Notes under the pieces: model-generated
What the model saw: only the letters and a program-made list of their open reading frames with translations
The model's database searches: none
What the model was told of the DNA's origin: nothing
Assembly (NCBI GenBank): GCA_045106195.1
Contig: JBGCEH010000009.1
Coordinates: 496,001 to 560,000 of the forward strand
Direction: 5' to 3'
Source of the DNA: Granulosicoccus sp045106195
GTDB taxonomy: Bacteria > Pseudomonadota > Gammaproteobacteria > Granulosicoccales > Granulosicoccaceae
Length of the DNA stretch: 64,000 nt
Shown here: piece after piece, positions 15,709 through 24,650 of the stretch
How positions within the stretch are numbered: position 1 is the stretch's first letter
Layout of the letters: each line of letters opens with the position of its first letter
Translations under genes and position numbers: made by a program

Positions 15709-18276
15709 ATGGCCAAATTCCCTTCAAAAGCTAGAGTTGTAATCATTGGTCAAGGTGGCATTGTCGGCGCCTCAGTGGCACATCACCTGATTGACCGAGG
15801 TTGGGAAGATATCGTCGGTATCGACAAATCGGCCATCCCTACTGACATCGGTTCTACTGCGCATGCCTCGGACTTCTGTTATGCCACGGCACACGATCAA
15901 ATGACCTGCCAAACCACGATGTACAGCATCGATTTCTTCGAAAAGATGGGGCGCTACGCAAAGGTCGGGGGACTGGAAGTTGCGCGCAAGGACGATGATG
16001 GGCGTATGGCCGAACTACGGCGCAAGGTAGCATCCGGCAAGGCATTTGGTACCAACGCCAGAATGATCAGCGCGGCTGAAGCCAAAGAGAAGATGCCACT
16101 ACTGGAAGAGGATGTCATCCAGGGCGCGTTGTGGGATCCAGATGCCGGGCTTGTGGTGCCGAGATCACAAGTCGTTACGGGAGAACTGGTAGAGCAAGCC
16201 GAAAAGACCGGCAAATTAAAGGCGTTTGCAAACACCTCAGCAACCGATCTGAGCATTGAAAACGGACGCATTAAAGGCGTACACACCACGCGTGGCTTCA
16301 TAGAGGCCGAGTACGTTGTGGTTTGTGCTGGATTGTGGGGGCGTCTCATTGCGCAAATGGCCGATGAAGACCTGCCGGTTATGCCAGTCGACCATCCGTT
16401 GCTCTGGTTCGGACCCTACAAGGAATTCGAAGGAACAGGCAAAGACATTGGCTACCCTTTGCTTCGTGATCAGGGCAACTCTGCCTACCTTCGGGATACC
16501 GGCGATCCGAAAACTTCTGAAGGTGGCATGATCGAGTGGGGATACTACGAAGAATCAGAACCCAGGTTGTGTCACCCCCGGGACATTCTGGAAAAGGAAT
16601 TCTGTCGGCTTTCCCCATCACAGCGTGATCTGGACATGGAACAGATCATGGAGCCGCTGGAGCGTGCCATGGAACTAACCCCCATTCTGGGTGAGCTGGG
16701 TTTTGACGAGAAAAGATCGTTCAACGGCCTTTTGCAAGTCACGGCCGATGGCGGCCCGTCCGTCGGTGAATCGGCCAAAGTCCGTGGCCTTTGGTATGCA
16801 GTGTCTGTATGGGTCAAGGATGGTCCAGGTACCGGTAAACTCATCGCTGACTGGATGACCGATGGCGTTACCCGATACGATCATTCTGGCGTCGATGTCT
16901 CACGCTACTACCCGTTTCAGCAAGAAGAGCAATATATCCACGATCGTTGCTATGAAACGGCATTCAAAATCTATAACCCAGCGGTGCACAATCGTGAACC
17001 CTACACCAAGGGCCGTGGTTTGCGACAGAGCCCGTTTTATGTTCGTGAAGTCGCGCTCGGTGCGCATTTCATGGAAGCCGCCGGATGGGAGCGAGCTCAC
17101 GGCTACGCAAGCAATAACCATCTGCTGGAAAAATTTGCGGAAAAGGTACCTCAACGCGCTAACGAATGGGATAGCAGGCATTTCTGGCGAGTCTCCAATG
17201 CCGAACACCTGCAACTCTCCGAAGATGTCGGCATGGTCAACTTGTCGCACTTTGCAATTTATGATGTAAAAGGTACCGATGCCGAAGCCTTGATGGAATA
17301 TGTCTGTGTGGCCAAGGTGGGCGCTGACACAGCTGTCGGTAAGGGGATATACACACACTTTCTCGATCACACCGGAGGTGTGCGTGCGGATCTGACCGTT
17401 ATCCGCATGGCAGATGATCATTTCAGAGTCATTGATGGCGGCGATTCTGGCAACCGCGACTTCATCTGGCTCAAGCGGATGAGCGATGATCGCGACCTCA
17501 CCGATCTGTTGATAGAAGATCATACGACCGACTATGCCTGCCTAGGCATCTGGGGACCGAATGCACGGAAAACACTGGCAAAGGTCGTCGACGATCCACA
17601 TGCGTTGAGTACAGAGAATTTTCCTTTCGCCGCAGTGCGGCCATTGCTTGTGAATGGTGTTGAAGTAGCGGCCTTTCGTATTTCTTATGTCGGTGAGCAA
17701 GGCTGGGAACTGCATTTCAACTACGATGACGGACTCGCGGTCTGGGATGCATTGGCTGCCCAAGGGGTTACGCCCATTGGCGTTGAGACTTACGCCAATA
17801 GTCGCCGACTAGAGAAAAGCCTACGTTTGCAGAATGCCGACCTGTTAACGGAATACAACTTGCTGGAAGCCGATCTTGCGAGGCCGAAGGTCAAGGCATC
17901 GGATTTTCATGGCAAAGCAGCGTACATTGCGCAGCGCGAACGCAAACATCAGCCAGCGTACCTTTGCACCATGACCATGCAGGATAACCTCGACGCTCAT
18001 GGAGTGGAACGCTATCCGGTCGGCATCTGTCCCATCATGGACAAGCAAACCGGGCAAACTCTCGTCGACTCGGAAGGCAGACGCTCCTACACTACCAGTA
18101 TGGCTTTTGGTCCGAGTGTCGGTAAAAACATTGCGCTGGGCTATCTACCCTATGCGTATTGCAAGACAGGCATCGAACTACTTATCGAGTACTTTGGAGA
18201 GCAGTATCCCGTTGTCGTTGAATCAGTCGGCTACAAGCCACTATACGATCCGGACAATCTCAAACCACGCAGTTAA
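15709..18276 (+). CDS. Dimethylglycine/sarcosine dehydrogenase-like FAD oxidoreductase with GcvT domain
   Basis: An 855-aa enzyme with the dimethylglycine dehydrogenase layout. An N-terminal DAO-type FAD domain has a glycine loop at residues 14-20 and a possible flavin-linking His52 in GSTAHASDF. Next come a middle FAO domain (about 375-430) and a folate-binding GcvT domain (VNLSHFAIYDVKGTDAEALMEY onwards, YVGEQGWELHF). The end is the GcvT C-terminal barrel. Such enzymes demethylate N-methylated glycines and pass the C1 unit to tetrahydrofolate. The exact substrate cannot be read from sequence. No other betaine or folate genes adjoin. The gene is monocistronic, with an ATG start. Confidence 0.82.
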   Translation: MAKFPSKARVVIIGQGGIVGASVAHHLIDRGWEDIVGIDKSAIPTDIGSTAHASDFCYATAHDQMTCQTTMYSIDFFEKMGRYAKVGGLEVARKDDDGRMAELRRKVASGKAFGTNARMISAAEAKEKMPLLEEDVIQGALWDPDAGLVVPRSQVVTGELVEQAEKTGKLKAFANTSATDLSIENGRIKGVHTTRGFIEAEYVVVCAGLWGRLIAQMADEDLPVMPVDHPLLWFGPYKEFEGTGKDIGYPLLRDQGNSAYLRDTGDPKTSEGGMIEWGYYEESEPRLCHPRDILEKEFCRLSPSQRDLDMEQIMEPLERAMELTPILGELGFDEKRSFNGLLQVTADGGPSVGESAKVRGLWYAVSVWVKDGPGTGKLIADWMTDGVTRYDHSGVDVSRYYPFQQEEQYIHDRCYETAFKIYNPAVHNREPYTKGRGLRQSPFYVREVALGAHFMEAAGWERAHGYASNNHLLEKFAEKVPQRANEWDSRHFWRVSNAEHLQLSEDVGMVNLSHFAIYDVKGTDAEALMEYVCVAKVGADTAVGKGIYTHFLDHTGGVRADLTVIRMADDHFRVIDGGDSGNRDFIWLKRMSDDRDLTDLLIEDHTTDYACLGIWGPNARKTLAKVVDDPHALSTENFPFAAVRPLLVNGVEVAAFRISYVGEQGWELHFNYDDGLAVWDALAAQGVTPIGVETYANSRRLEKSLRLQNADLLTEYNLLEADLARPKVKASDFHGKAAYIAQRERKHQPAYLCTMTMQDNLDAHGVERYPVGICPIMDKQTGQTLVDSEGRRSYTTSMAFGPSVGKNIALGYLPYAYCKTGIELLIEYFGEQYPVVVESVGYKPLYDPDNLKPRS

Positions 18277-18342
18277 TCGCAAACTTAGCTAATCGGCTGC
18301 TGGATACAAAAGCATGAGTATCTGGATATAAACGTTTCGGTT

Positions 18343-18567
18343 TCACGAGCTCAACTTCTCCAAACTGACCAGTTTGTGCTGTGCGTTATAGGTTATTTCG
18401 AAACGCCCACAGATACCGTCTCTTGTTACGAATTTGCGTAACTCGGACGCCGGGAGAGCCAACCGCAACCCCTGCTCACTTTGCACAACGACCTGTTTTA
18501 CCTGCCCGCTGTAATACGGCTCGAATTGCTTGGGTGTAAGAAACAGCTTGAATCGGCATCGGATCAC
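18343..18567 (-). CDS. DUF2835 family protein
   Basis: A 74-aa protein matching DUF2835: YYSGQVKQVVVQSEQGLRLALPASELRKFVTRDGICGRFEITYN. The family is confined mainly to gammaproteobacteria, has one compact domain and has no known function. No signal peptide or membrane segment is present. It lies convergent to the dehydrogenase gene. Confidence 0.83.
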   Translation of the reverse strand: MIRCRFKLFLTPKQFEPYYSGQVKQVVVQSEQGLRLALPASELRKFVTRDGICGRFEITYNAQHKLVSLEKLSS

Positions 18568-18972
18568 GTTGACACAGAAGCATTAAGTATCTTCCAACTT
18601 ACTAGCACTGGATGTGCCTAACGCTAATGCCCTGACCAGATACATGCCAATAATTGCATTTGTGAGGCAGGTTTGTGAAACAACTCGTTAAACGCGAGAA
18701 TAGGTATAAAATTACCGGACAAGTGGTTAACTAGGTTGATATGGTAAAACCTGTTTAGTGTTTCACCGTTTTCGGGCTCATAATTTGCAATATATGACAT
18801 TAATGTATTGATGCTGTACGTTGCACGTACTAAGCTCAGTTGTGCTTTAGACGAGTCATGCGTCGGGGGTTGACTCAACCAGCACTAAGCTGTGTGGAAT
18901 CAGCAACCCGGAAAGACAAGCGCGACACTGAAAACTTTTATGAGTTCGAGAGAAGAAAAGGACGAAAGACAT
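18568..18972. other. AT-rich intergenic region before the DUF5706 gene
   Basis: About 400 bases lie between the starts of the divergent DUF2835 and DUF5706 genes. A minus-strand frame at 18624-18878 has no ribosome site or family match and is not called. The DUF5706 frame is open back to a GTG at 18892. Promoters for both genes should lie here, but none stands out. Confidence 0.5.
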
Positions 18973-19746
18973 ATGGCGGCTATCACGCCCGGAAAAGACG
19001 ACAAGGAAGCTGCTCAGATTGGCATCAGAGTTTTGCCTTCGGCTAGCGCGGTTGATAGCTCAGTTCCCCGTGGGCAAACCGAAATCGACATAGAACCTCG
19101 GAAGCGCAAAAAACCGGTTAACAAGAAGGGCCGATCAAAGGCCAAGGCAACAGCCAGGCTGGAAGCAAAGAATGTCGTAGAAGTTGACAACCTTATCAAG
19201 GGAAACCGAAGCATTGATACCCTGCTTCGCAATGCCTACCGCGCGCAACTCGATATGCTCGCACTGGCGGCAACTAAGGCGAACATCATGATTTCCCTTA
19301 ACGGCCTTCTCATGTCCATGTTGATAATTTCCGGGACCCATCTGATATCCATCAATGGAATGTATATCATTCCTATAGCCATCTTTCTGGTGACATGTGC
19401 GATAGCCACAACCTTTGCCGTATTTGCCGCCAGACCTGAAATAAGCAGGAAAAAATACAAATACAGCGATTTTGTTCAGGATGAAGCCAGACTTATGGTT
19501 TTCGAGGAGTTTTCAGATCTGCAAGAAACTGAGTACATCGATGCCATGACCGATCTTCTCAGAAACCCGAAAAGGATCTATCGATCCATGCTCGCGCACA
19601 TTCATGACTTGGGTACAACCGCTGACAAGAAATACCAGAACTTATACTACTCCTATACCGCATTCATGGCGGGCACCATTATCACAGTGCTCTCGCTACT
19701 TGCACTCGCCGTATTGAAATGGTCCGGGACGTTGGCGTTAGCGTAA
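18973..19746 (+). CDS. Pycsar effector-type membrane protein (DUF5706)
   Basis: A 257-aa protein (start at 18973 preceded by AAGGA; ATG 18940 and GTG 18892 are also possible). The basic N-terminal region of about 80 residues includes RKRKKPVNKKGRSKAKA. The DUF5706/PycTM fold follows: amphipathic helix RAQLDMLALAATKANIMISLNG, two adjoining membrane helices (about 115-135 and 140-165), the typical AARPEI, then the YIDAMTDLLRNPKRIYRSMLAHIHDLG helix and a last membrane helix. In Pycsar defence, relatives disrupt the inner membrane when they sense cCMP or cUMP made by a neighbouring cyclase. No cyclase is found here, so a defence role is open. Confidence 0.8.
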   Translation: MAAITPGKDDKEAAQIGIRVLPSASAVDSSVPRGQTEIDIEPRKRKKPVNKKGRSKAKATARLEAKNVVEVDNLIKGNRSIDTLLRNAYRAQLDMLALAATKANIMISLNGLLMSMLIISGTHLISINGMYIIPIAIFLVTCAIATTFAVFAARPEISRKKYKYSDFVQDEARLMVFEEFSDLQETEYIDAMTDLLRNPKRIYRSMLAHIHDLGTTADKKYQNLYYSYTAFMAGTIITVLSLLALAVLKWSGTLALA

Positions 19747-19780
19747 ACTGCTGCGTTTCGAAACACGCGCTCCCTACCCT

Positions 19781-20797
19781 GTGCCAGCTCAAAAAACCGG
19801 TATTTGGCTGACCCTTACCGTGACCCTGACGTTGTGTTCCCACACGAAAGCCCGTGTTGCCGAACACGAAAGCGTTATTGGGCAGCCTGCTGCCAAGGGA
19901 CAATTCACTAGCTTGCGCGAGCCATCCGGCGTTACCGCAATGGACAAGCACACGTTGATTGTTATCGAGGATGAAGCTCGTCGGGCACTTAGGCGCCTGC
20001 GTGTTGACTCCTCCAATGCGTCAATGTTCAGCTTTGAAGAGTTCGAGCAACCGACTGCCAAGGGATTCATTCAACGCCAATTACTGGCACCACTGGACGA
20101 TCTTGAGGGCATCGCACGTGTATCGGATAATCGCTTTTTTATTATCGGCTCGCATGAAAACGCAAGCCGTGGCGCGCACCCGGCTCGCGAGAAAATCGTC
20201 ATGCTGACTCGGGATGGGGACGATATCGTTAGCGCCGACCTACGGCGTGATCTTTTTGATCAGTTGTCCCAGCACTATCCTGAGTTAGCAAAGATTGTCG
20301 ATGGCAGTAGAAAGGGTAAACGTCGTGCACTGAATATTGAAGCATTGGCATTCGATCGCAAACGCCAACAACTGCTGATTGGTCTGCGCACCCCCCTGCT
20401 CGACGACAATGCCATTATCATATCCCTTCGCAATCCTATCAACTACATCGAAGGTTCCGAACCCGAGTTTACAGACTCCATGCATGGTATCGATCTTGAT
20501 GGCGATGGTATTCGCGCCATGGCCTACGATGATCGGTCTGACACTTTACTCGTTATCAGCAAGCCAGAAACAGGTGGGAAAAACCGTTCGAGACTCTGGA
20601 CGCTAGTGCCAACAATGAACCAAGACCCCGTTCGCTATAAGAGCGCCGATAAGGACCTGTTCAAGGATGTTGAAGGGCTGACCCCTTTTGGAAACGGCGT
20701 ATTTTTTGTACGTGACAATGGTGGTAGCTCCAGACAGAACGATGATGATCAATGGTTCATTCTCGAACGTCCTCAACTAAGGCTTGATAACAAATGA
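19781..20797 (+). CDS. DUF3616-type secreted beta-propeller-like protein
   Basis: A 338-aa protein from a GTG start with a hydrophobic signal segment (IWLTLTVTLTLCSHTKA), so it is probably periplasmic. DUF3616 features are DDLEGIARVSDNRFFIIGSHEN, NIEALAFDRKRQQLLIGLRTPL, DLDGDGIRAMAYDDRSDTLLVISKP, and DVEGLTPFGNGVFFVRDNGG near the end. The repeated 'assess, then LxxGxR' units suggest a beta-propeller. No catalytic role is known. The following porin gene begins 13 bases after its stop, which suggests a joint transcript. Confidence 0.7.
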   Translation: MPAQKTGIWLTLTVTLTLCSHTKARVAEHESVIGQPAAKGQFTSLREPSGVTAMDKHTLIVIEDEARRALRRLRVDSSNASMFSFEEFEQPTAKGFIQRQLLAPLDDLEGIARVSDNRFFIIGSHENASRGAHPAREKIVMLTRDGDDIVSADLRRDLFDQLSQHYPELAKIVDGSRKGKRRALNIEALAFDRKRQQLLIGLRTPLLDDNAIIISLRNPINYIEGSEPEFTDSMHGIDLDGDGIRAMAYDDRSDTLLVISKPETGGKNRSRLWTLVPTMNQDPVRYKSADKDLFKDVEGLTPFGNGVFFVRDNGGSSRQNDDDQWFILERPQLRLDNK

Positions 20798-20810
20798 TTC
20801 AACAACTATC

Positions 20811-22172
20811 GTGAACTTACTGCGGAAAATACGACAGGGGTTAATTAGCATATGGGCGCCCTGTTTAGGCATTGCCACTGTTCTTTTGTCTGTTCAGGTT
20901 ATTGCCCAGCCTGTACTCGAATCGCAAATGCTGCACGCTGTTACGACGCCTACCGTCGAATCGATGCACGCAAAGTCATGGCTTGCCTTCAAGGCTATAA
21001 CGCTAGCTCCTCCTGTGTTCGAGGGTGACATCGAGATGAACCTGCAATACGCCGATGAAAAGGACAATGACTCGGAACTCCGCCGTGATACCGGCGAGAT
21101 GGAAATACAGCTCACTCTCGAGCTTGATCAAAAATTTCGATTTGAGCAACGACTGGTGGCACAACTGGAGCTGAATGCGAGACGTTTCACTGAAAATACG
21201 CTCAACACACCAGACGACGAGTTCTCATACGATCTGGAGCGTCTTTACTTTCAATGGAAACCCAGCAACTCATTCAGATTACGAACGGGCCGCTTCAATC
21301 TTGACGATCCGATGGAATCTATCGTTGATGAGGATCTTGATGGCATACAAGTGATATTCGAACAAGATCGTATCGAATTCGAGCTGTCACGCACTCGCGA
21401 AGACTGGTTCGAGGCAAGTACCGCTGGACGTAACGACCAAATTACCAATACGATGGGCACCGTTCAATTTTCATCCAATAAAAACAGCTCCTGGATGCCC
21501 TATATTCTGCATCGGACCACGGATCCAGTGAACGGTATGCTGGCTTCAGAGGTGACCTGGCTAGGCCTTCAAGGTATCGTTCAGCCCGCGCACTCACCCG
21601 TGCGCTACTGGTTTCATGGAAGTGTTCAGAACGGCGAAGAAACCGACGACCAGGAAACAATGGATCTCGGTGGATATGCACTGGATATTGGCTTCAACTG
21701 GACAGCAAATGGTCAACTTCCAACCACTTATACCGTGGGCCTTGCCCGCGCAACAGGTGGCTCGCGTTCACAGCGTTTTCGTCAGAGTGGGCTGCATTCC
21801 AACGACTTTGCGCTAAACGGACAAAACACGTTCCGCTATCTTGGCGAGGTAATGGATCCTGAACTTACCAACATACTGATCCTGACACTGGGCGCTGGTG
21901 CAGATCTAGGCAGGCACTGGAGTGGCGATATCGCGTTACACCACTACCAGCAAGTAGAAGTTGAGGACTCGTTAAGGGGCAGTGATATTGAATATGATCC
22001 GCTCGGCGAGAGTGGTGACCTGGGTTTTGGAGCTGACCTCGTTGTGGCATACGATCCCCACAAGCAATTCGACTTCAAGGGTACTGCCGGTATGTTTGCG
22101 CCGGGCGATGCATTTGACAGCAACCGGGATATTGCGTGGGTGACACGCGTGGAACTTACCTACAAATTTTGA
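20811..22172 (+). CDS. Outer-membrane beta-barrel porin, alginate-export (AlgE)-like
   Basis: A 453-aa protein with signal peptide (LGIATVLLSVQVIAQP) and a barrel made of alternating amphipathic strands, ending in the outer-membrane signature VELTYKF with terminal Phe. The segment RLYFQWKPSNSFRLRTGRFNLDDPMESIVDEDLDGIQV resembles the AlgE-type alginate-export porin family. The start is taken as the GTG at 20811; the frame is open to 20784. No alginate synthesis genes are near, so its cargo is unknown. Its last 13 bases overlap the 3' end of the second CotH gene on the other strand. Confidence 0.75.
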   Translation: MNLLRKIRQGLISIWAPCLGIATVLLSVQVIAQPVLESQMLHAVTTPTVESMHAKSWLAFKAITLAPPVFEGDIEMNLQYADEKDNDSELRRDTGEMEIQLTLELDQKFRFEQRLVAQLELNARRFTENTLNTPDDEFSYDLERLYFQWKPSNSFRLRTGRFNLDDPMESIVDEDLDGIQVIFEQDRIEFELSRTREDWFEASTAGRNDQITNTMGTVQFSSNKNSSWMPYILHRTTDPVNGMLASEVTWLGLQGIVQPAHSPVRYWFHGSVQNGEETDDQETMDLGGYALDIGFNWTANGQLPTTYTVGLARATGGSRSQRFRQSGLHSNDFALNGQNTFRYLGEVMDPELTNILILTLGAGADLGRHWSGDIALHHYQQVEVEDSLRGSDIEYDPLGESGDLGFGADLVVAYDPHKQFDFKGTAGMFAPGDAFDSNRDIAWVTRVELTYKF

Positions 22173-24244
22173 TTGAGCTCCACGATTCCGTAGTAACGAA
22201 CGCCATCGACGACAAGCTGGTTATCAGCAATTTGCCAGTAACGCTCAGGCTCGTTGTCGGACCGGGCTATAAGCCGCACATAATATCTAGTGTTGGCCGA
22301 GAGGCGGTCTGGATCCAACAGATACTCAACCGTATTGCCAGAATCCTCTATGCCGGTTTTAGCAAACTCGATATCATCCGGTAGAAATTTCGGTGTTCTG
22401 GACACCTGCAGATCATAGGTCAGGGTGTTTCCCGTCAGATCATGAGCCGGAATCCAGGACAACAACCAACCATCGGAATTAAGTTCAGGCTCCGCAAGCG
22501 TGGGGGGCAACGGGATACTAAAATTATTGATCATCGCGTTATGGTTGAACGCCACCGTACTAGCAAAATCCTCGCTCGACCTGTTGGAATAATAGGGGTT
22601 GTACTCAATATCCGGTTGCGCTGACAGGAACGGAAACGTCACCGATGCCAGCGCTTCAACGTGCCGCTCGATAGTCTCATCACTTAGATAAGTTTCTCGC
22701 AACTCTGCCGCAGCAGCGAGGATGCGTTCGTGAGATCCGGGTTGCCTATAGTAGGCTTCAAGAAATTCGTTGTTCGACCCTACAGCATAGCCATAGCCCA
22801 GTCGATGGCGCAGGGCCCTTTCCGTGAACTCATTAGCAGGTTCTTCGTGATATTCAAAAGTAAGATCGTAGTCCCACGGCAAGAAATAGAATCTCTCGGA
22901 ATCCTCAGGATTGTAGAGAAAGTAGTTGTGCCGGGTTGCATCCTGCTGACCAATCAACAGGTTTACCGCAATCCAGGTAAGCACATTGTTTTCATTGAAA
23001 TGCCGGTCCATCATTGTTTCAAAAGATTGTTCTGGATCATGCAACGTCTCCAGCATGGTGACCAGACCACGATGATCCTTGCCATTTTCGATTTCAAGCA
23101 CGGATTCGAAAACATCCTTATCAAGGGGTTTTCCTTCTTCATCAAGGAGCAATGTCCTGCGATCGTTTTTTCGAAACCGGAAGAACTCGGCTTTGTACAA
23201 CCCGGCATCGTCGTCCAGACCGTGGCGTTTCAAGTAACGTTCATCACCGCGCTCAACGTGAGTGAAGAGGCCGTAGTCAACCGGCCCTTCACCATCATCG
23301 ATCCATAAATTAACGAACTGAGTCCTGAAGCTAGGTAGATGAGGAATGGTGCTCATCAGATCAAACGATATCTTGTTACGGATACGGCTGTTGTCAAACG
23401 GGTGTTTGTTGAGCTGAAGATGCCTTTCACCTCGCCACAACTGATCTTTATCATCAATCTTTATGCGAAAGGATTTCTGGGGCGCAATACGTGAACCTCC
23501 ACCACGCTGTCTTAGCTCAGCGTTGTTTACGGTTCCATCATTAGCAAAATCACTGGCACTGAAGTGCACAGGTATATCCACCTTGAAGTCATCGCGCGAG
23601 TCTGTGTCGTTCAACACATCCTGAAGTGTGCAGCCGGACTGATCTTCTTCTTCACAAACGCCGCCAACGGTTCGCGTGATCAGATCAATTCTGATGACGT
23701 CGGTTTGCGCATACCCTTCCTGCTCGTAGACCGACGTATCGTCCTGGATATCCGTGACTGATGGCACGAACACAGTATTGAAAACACCGGCAGGCGGCTC
23801 GTCCGTGACAGGCGGCTCGTCCGTGACAGGCGGCTCGTCCGTGACAGGCGGCTCGTCCGTGACAGGCGGCTCGTCCGTGACAGGCGGCTCGTCCGTGACA
23901 GGCGGCTCGTCCGTAACCGGCGGCTCGTCCGTAACCGGCGGCTCGTCCGTAACCGGCGGCTCGTCCGTAACCGGCGGCTCGTCCGTAACCGGCGGCTCGT
24001 CGGAGCTCGGTGGCCCATCAACCAATGGCTGGTCGCCGTCAGGTGCGTTCTCGCGATCGTCGACTACGACGGCAGCATCATCATCGACGACAGGCGTTGA
24101 GTCATCAAGGCCACAGGCCACTAAAGTGACACAGACGGCCAGAACGCAGAAATACCGTGACACCGCTTGACCAGACTTCCGACTACAGAAGCGACCATTC
24201 AAAAAGTGAAGACAAATCATTACCTTATTGAAGTTCCTTATCAC
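22160..24244 (-). CDS. CotH-family lipoprotein, copy 2, with tandem DEPPVT repeat
   Basis: A 694-aa protein from a GTG (an ATG at 24220 is also possible). Its lipobox is VCVTLVAC, followed by an acidic region and then eleven copies of DEPPVT, a stiff Pro/Glu linker of about 70 residues between membrane anchor and catalytic-like domain. The CotH segments are VNNAELRQRGGGSRIAPQKSFRIKID, LQLNKHPFDNSRIRNKISFDL, RTQFVNLWIDDGEGP, FLPWDYDLTFE and the same FnIII-like tail as copy 1. The strong similarity over the full domain shows a duplication. It is convergent with the porin gene. Confidence 0.85.
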   Translation of the reverse strand: MIRNFNKVMICLHFLNGRFCSRKSGQAVSRYFCVLAVCVTLVACGLDDSTPVVDDDAAVVVDDRENAPDGDQPLVDGPPSSDEPPVTDEPPVTDEPPVTDEPPVTDEPPVTDEPPVTDEPPVTDEPPVTDEPPVTDEPPVTDEPPVTDEPPAGVFNTVFVPSVTDIQDDTSVYEQEGYAQTDVIRIDLITRTVGGVCEEEDQSGCTLQDVLNDTDSRDDFKVDIPVHFSASDFANDGTVNNAELRQRGGGSRIAPQKSFRIKIDDKDQLWRGERHLQLNKHPFDNSRIRNKISFDLMSTIPHLPSFRTQFVNLWIDDGEGPVDYGLFTHVERGDERYLKRHGLDDDAGLYKAEFFRFRKNDRRTLLLDEEGKPLDKDVFESVLEIENGKDHRGLVTMLETLHDPEQSFETMMDRHFNENNVLTWIAVNLLIGQQDATRHNYFLYNPEDSERFYFLPWDYDLTFEYHEEPANEFTERALRHRLGYGYAVGSNNEFLEAYYRQPGSHERILAAAAELRETYLSDETIERHVEALASVTFPFLSAQPDIEYNPYYSNRSSEDFASTVAFNHNAMINNFSIPLPPTLAEPELNSDGWLLSWIPAHDLTGNTLTYDLQVSRTPKFLPDDIEFAKTGIEDSGNTVEYLLDPDRLSANTRYYVRLIARSDNEPERYWQIADNQLVVDGVRYYGIVELNQNL
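23793..23990. repeat. 18-bp tandem repeat (11 copies) inside CotH copy 2
   Basis: Eleven perfect-length 18-bp units, plus a diverged twelfth, lie at 23793-23990. Units 1-6 end in GTGACA and units 7-11 in GTAACC. The differences are synonymous in the coding frame, each unit encoding DEPPVT. The two homogeneous blocks indicate recent slippage or unequal crossing over. The unit length is a multiple of three, so copy changes keep the frame. Confidence 0.95.
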
Positions 24245-24650
24245 GGCTAATAGATGCCTAACGTGCTAGATTATATAGCCCATCGTGAAAAACACACACG
24301 TCAAAATTACTGCAACGGTAAATGCTTCGGCTAAACCTTTCACATTTGAGACATCTAACAATCCATGCCTGCAGCAAGCATCGGCTTAGCTCGAAACTTG
24401 CATCCATTGAAGCGCATATCAAGTACAACCCCTGCATAGATTGCGGTGATTCTGCGATTCGGGGTCAACTTTCAAACTTTTTTATACGAAAATATCGAAT
24501 TTAGGGTAAGCAATGTTCGACTTGATCTGATAATTCGATCTTTTTACACTATAAACGTCGAGAGGCTGTCCAAGTTTCGCCGGGCTTCTTAATCCAAGTC
24601 ACCCGAATCGTTTCGATCACCTTCGCCCGCATCACCCTGCAACTGGAATA
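24245..24650. other. Divergent promoter region between CotH copy 2 and mrpA
   Basis: The 406 AT-rich bases separate two divergent genes. They must hold the promoter of the seven-gene mrp operon and that of the CotH gene. No clear -35/-10 pair, riboswitch or small gene could be fixed by eye. Confidence 0.5.

Noticed and set aside
16900..17523. Minus-strand frame of 207 codons inside the dimethylglycine dehydrogenase-like gene
   Set aside because: Antisense shadow of a convincing GcvT domain, with no ribosome site.
18624..18878. Minus-strand 84-codon frame upstream of the DUF5706 gene
   Set aside because: No start signal or recognisable domain.
23793..23990. Possible CRISPR array
   Set aside because: Units are contiguous without spacers and encode a peptide repeat.
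23754..24170. Plus-strand Gly/Ser-Val-Thr repeat frame opposite the DEPPVT repeat
   Set aside because: A by-product of the 18-bp tandem repeat, which has no stop in either strand.
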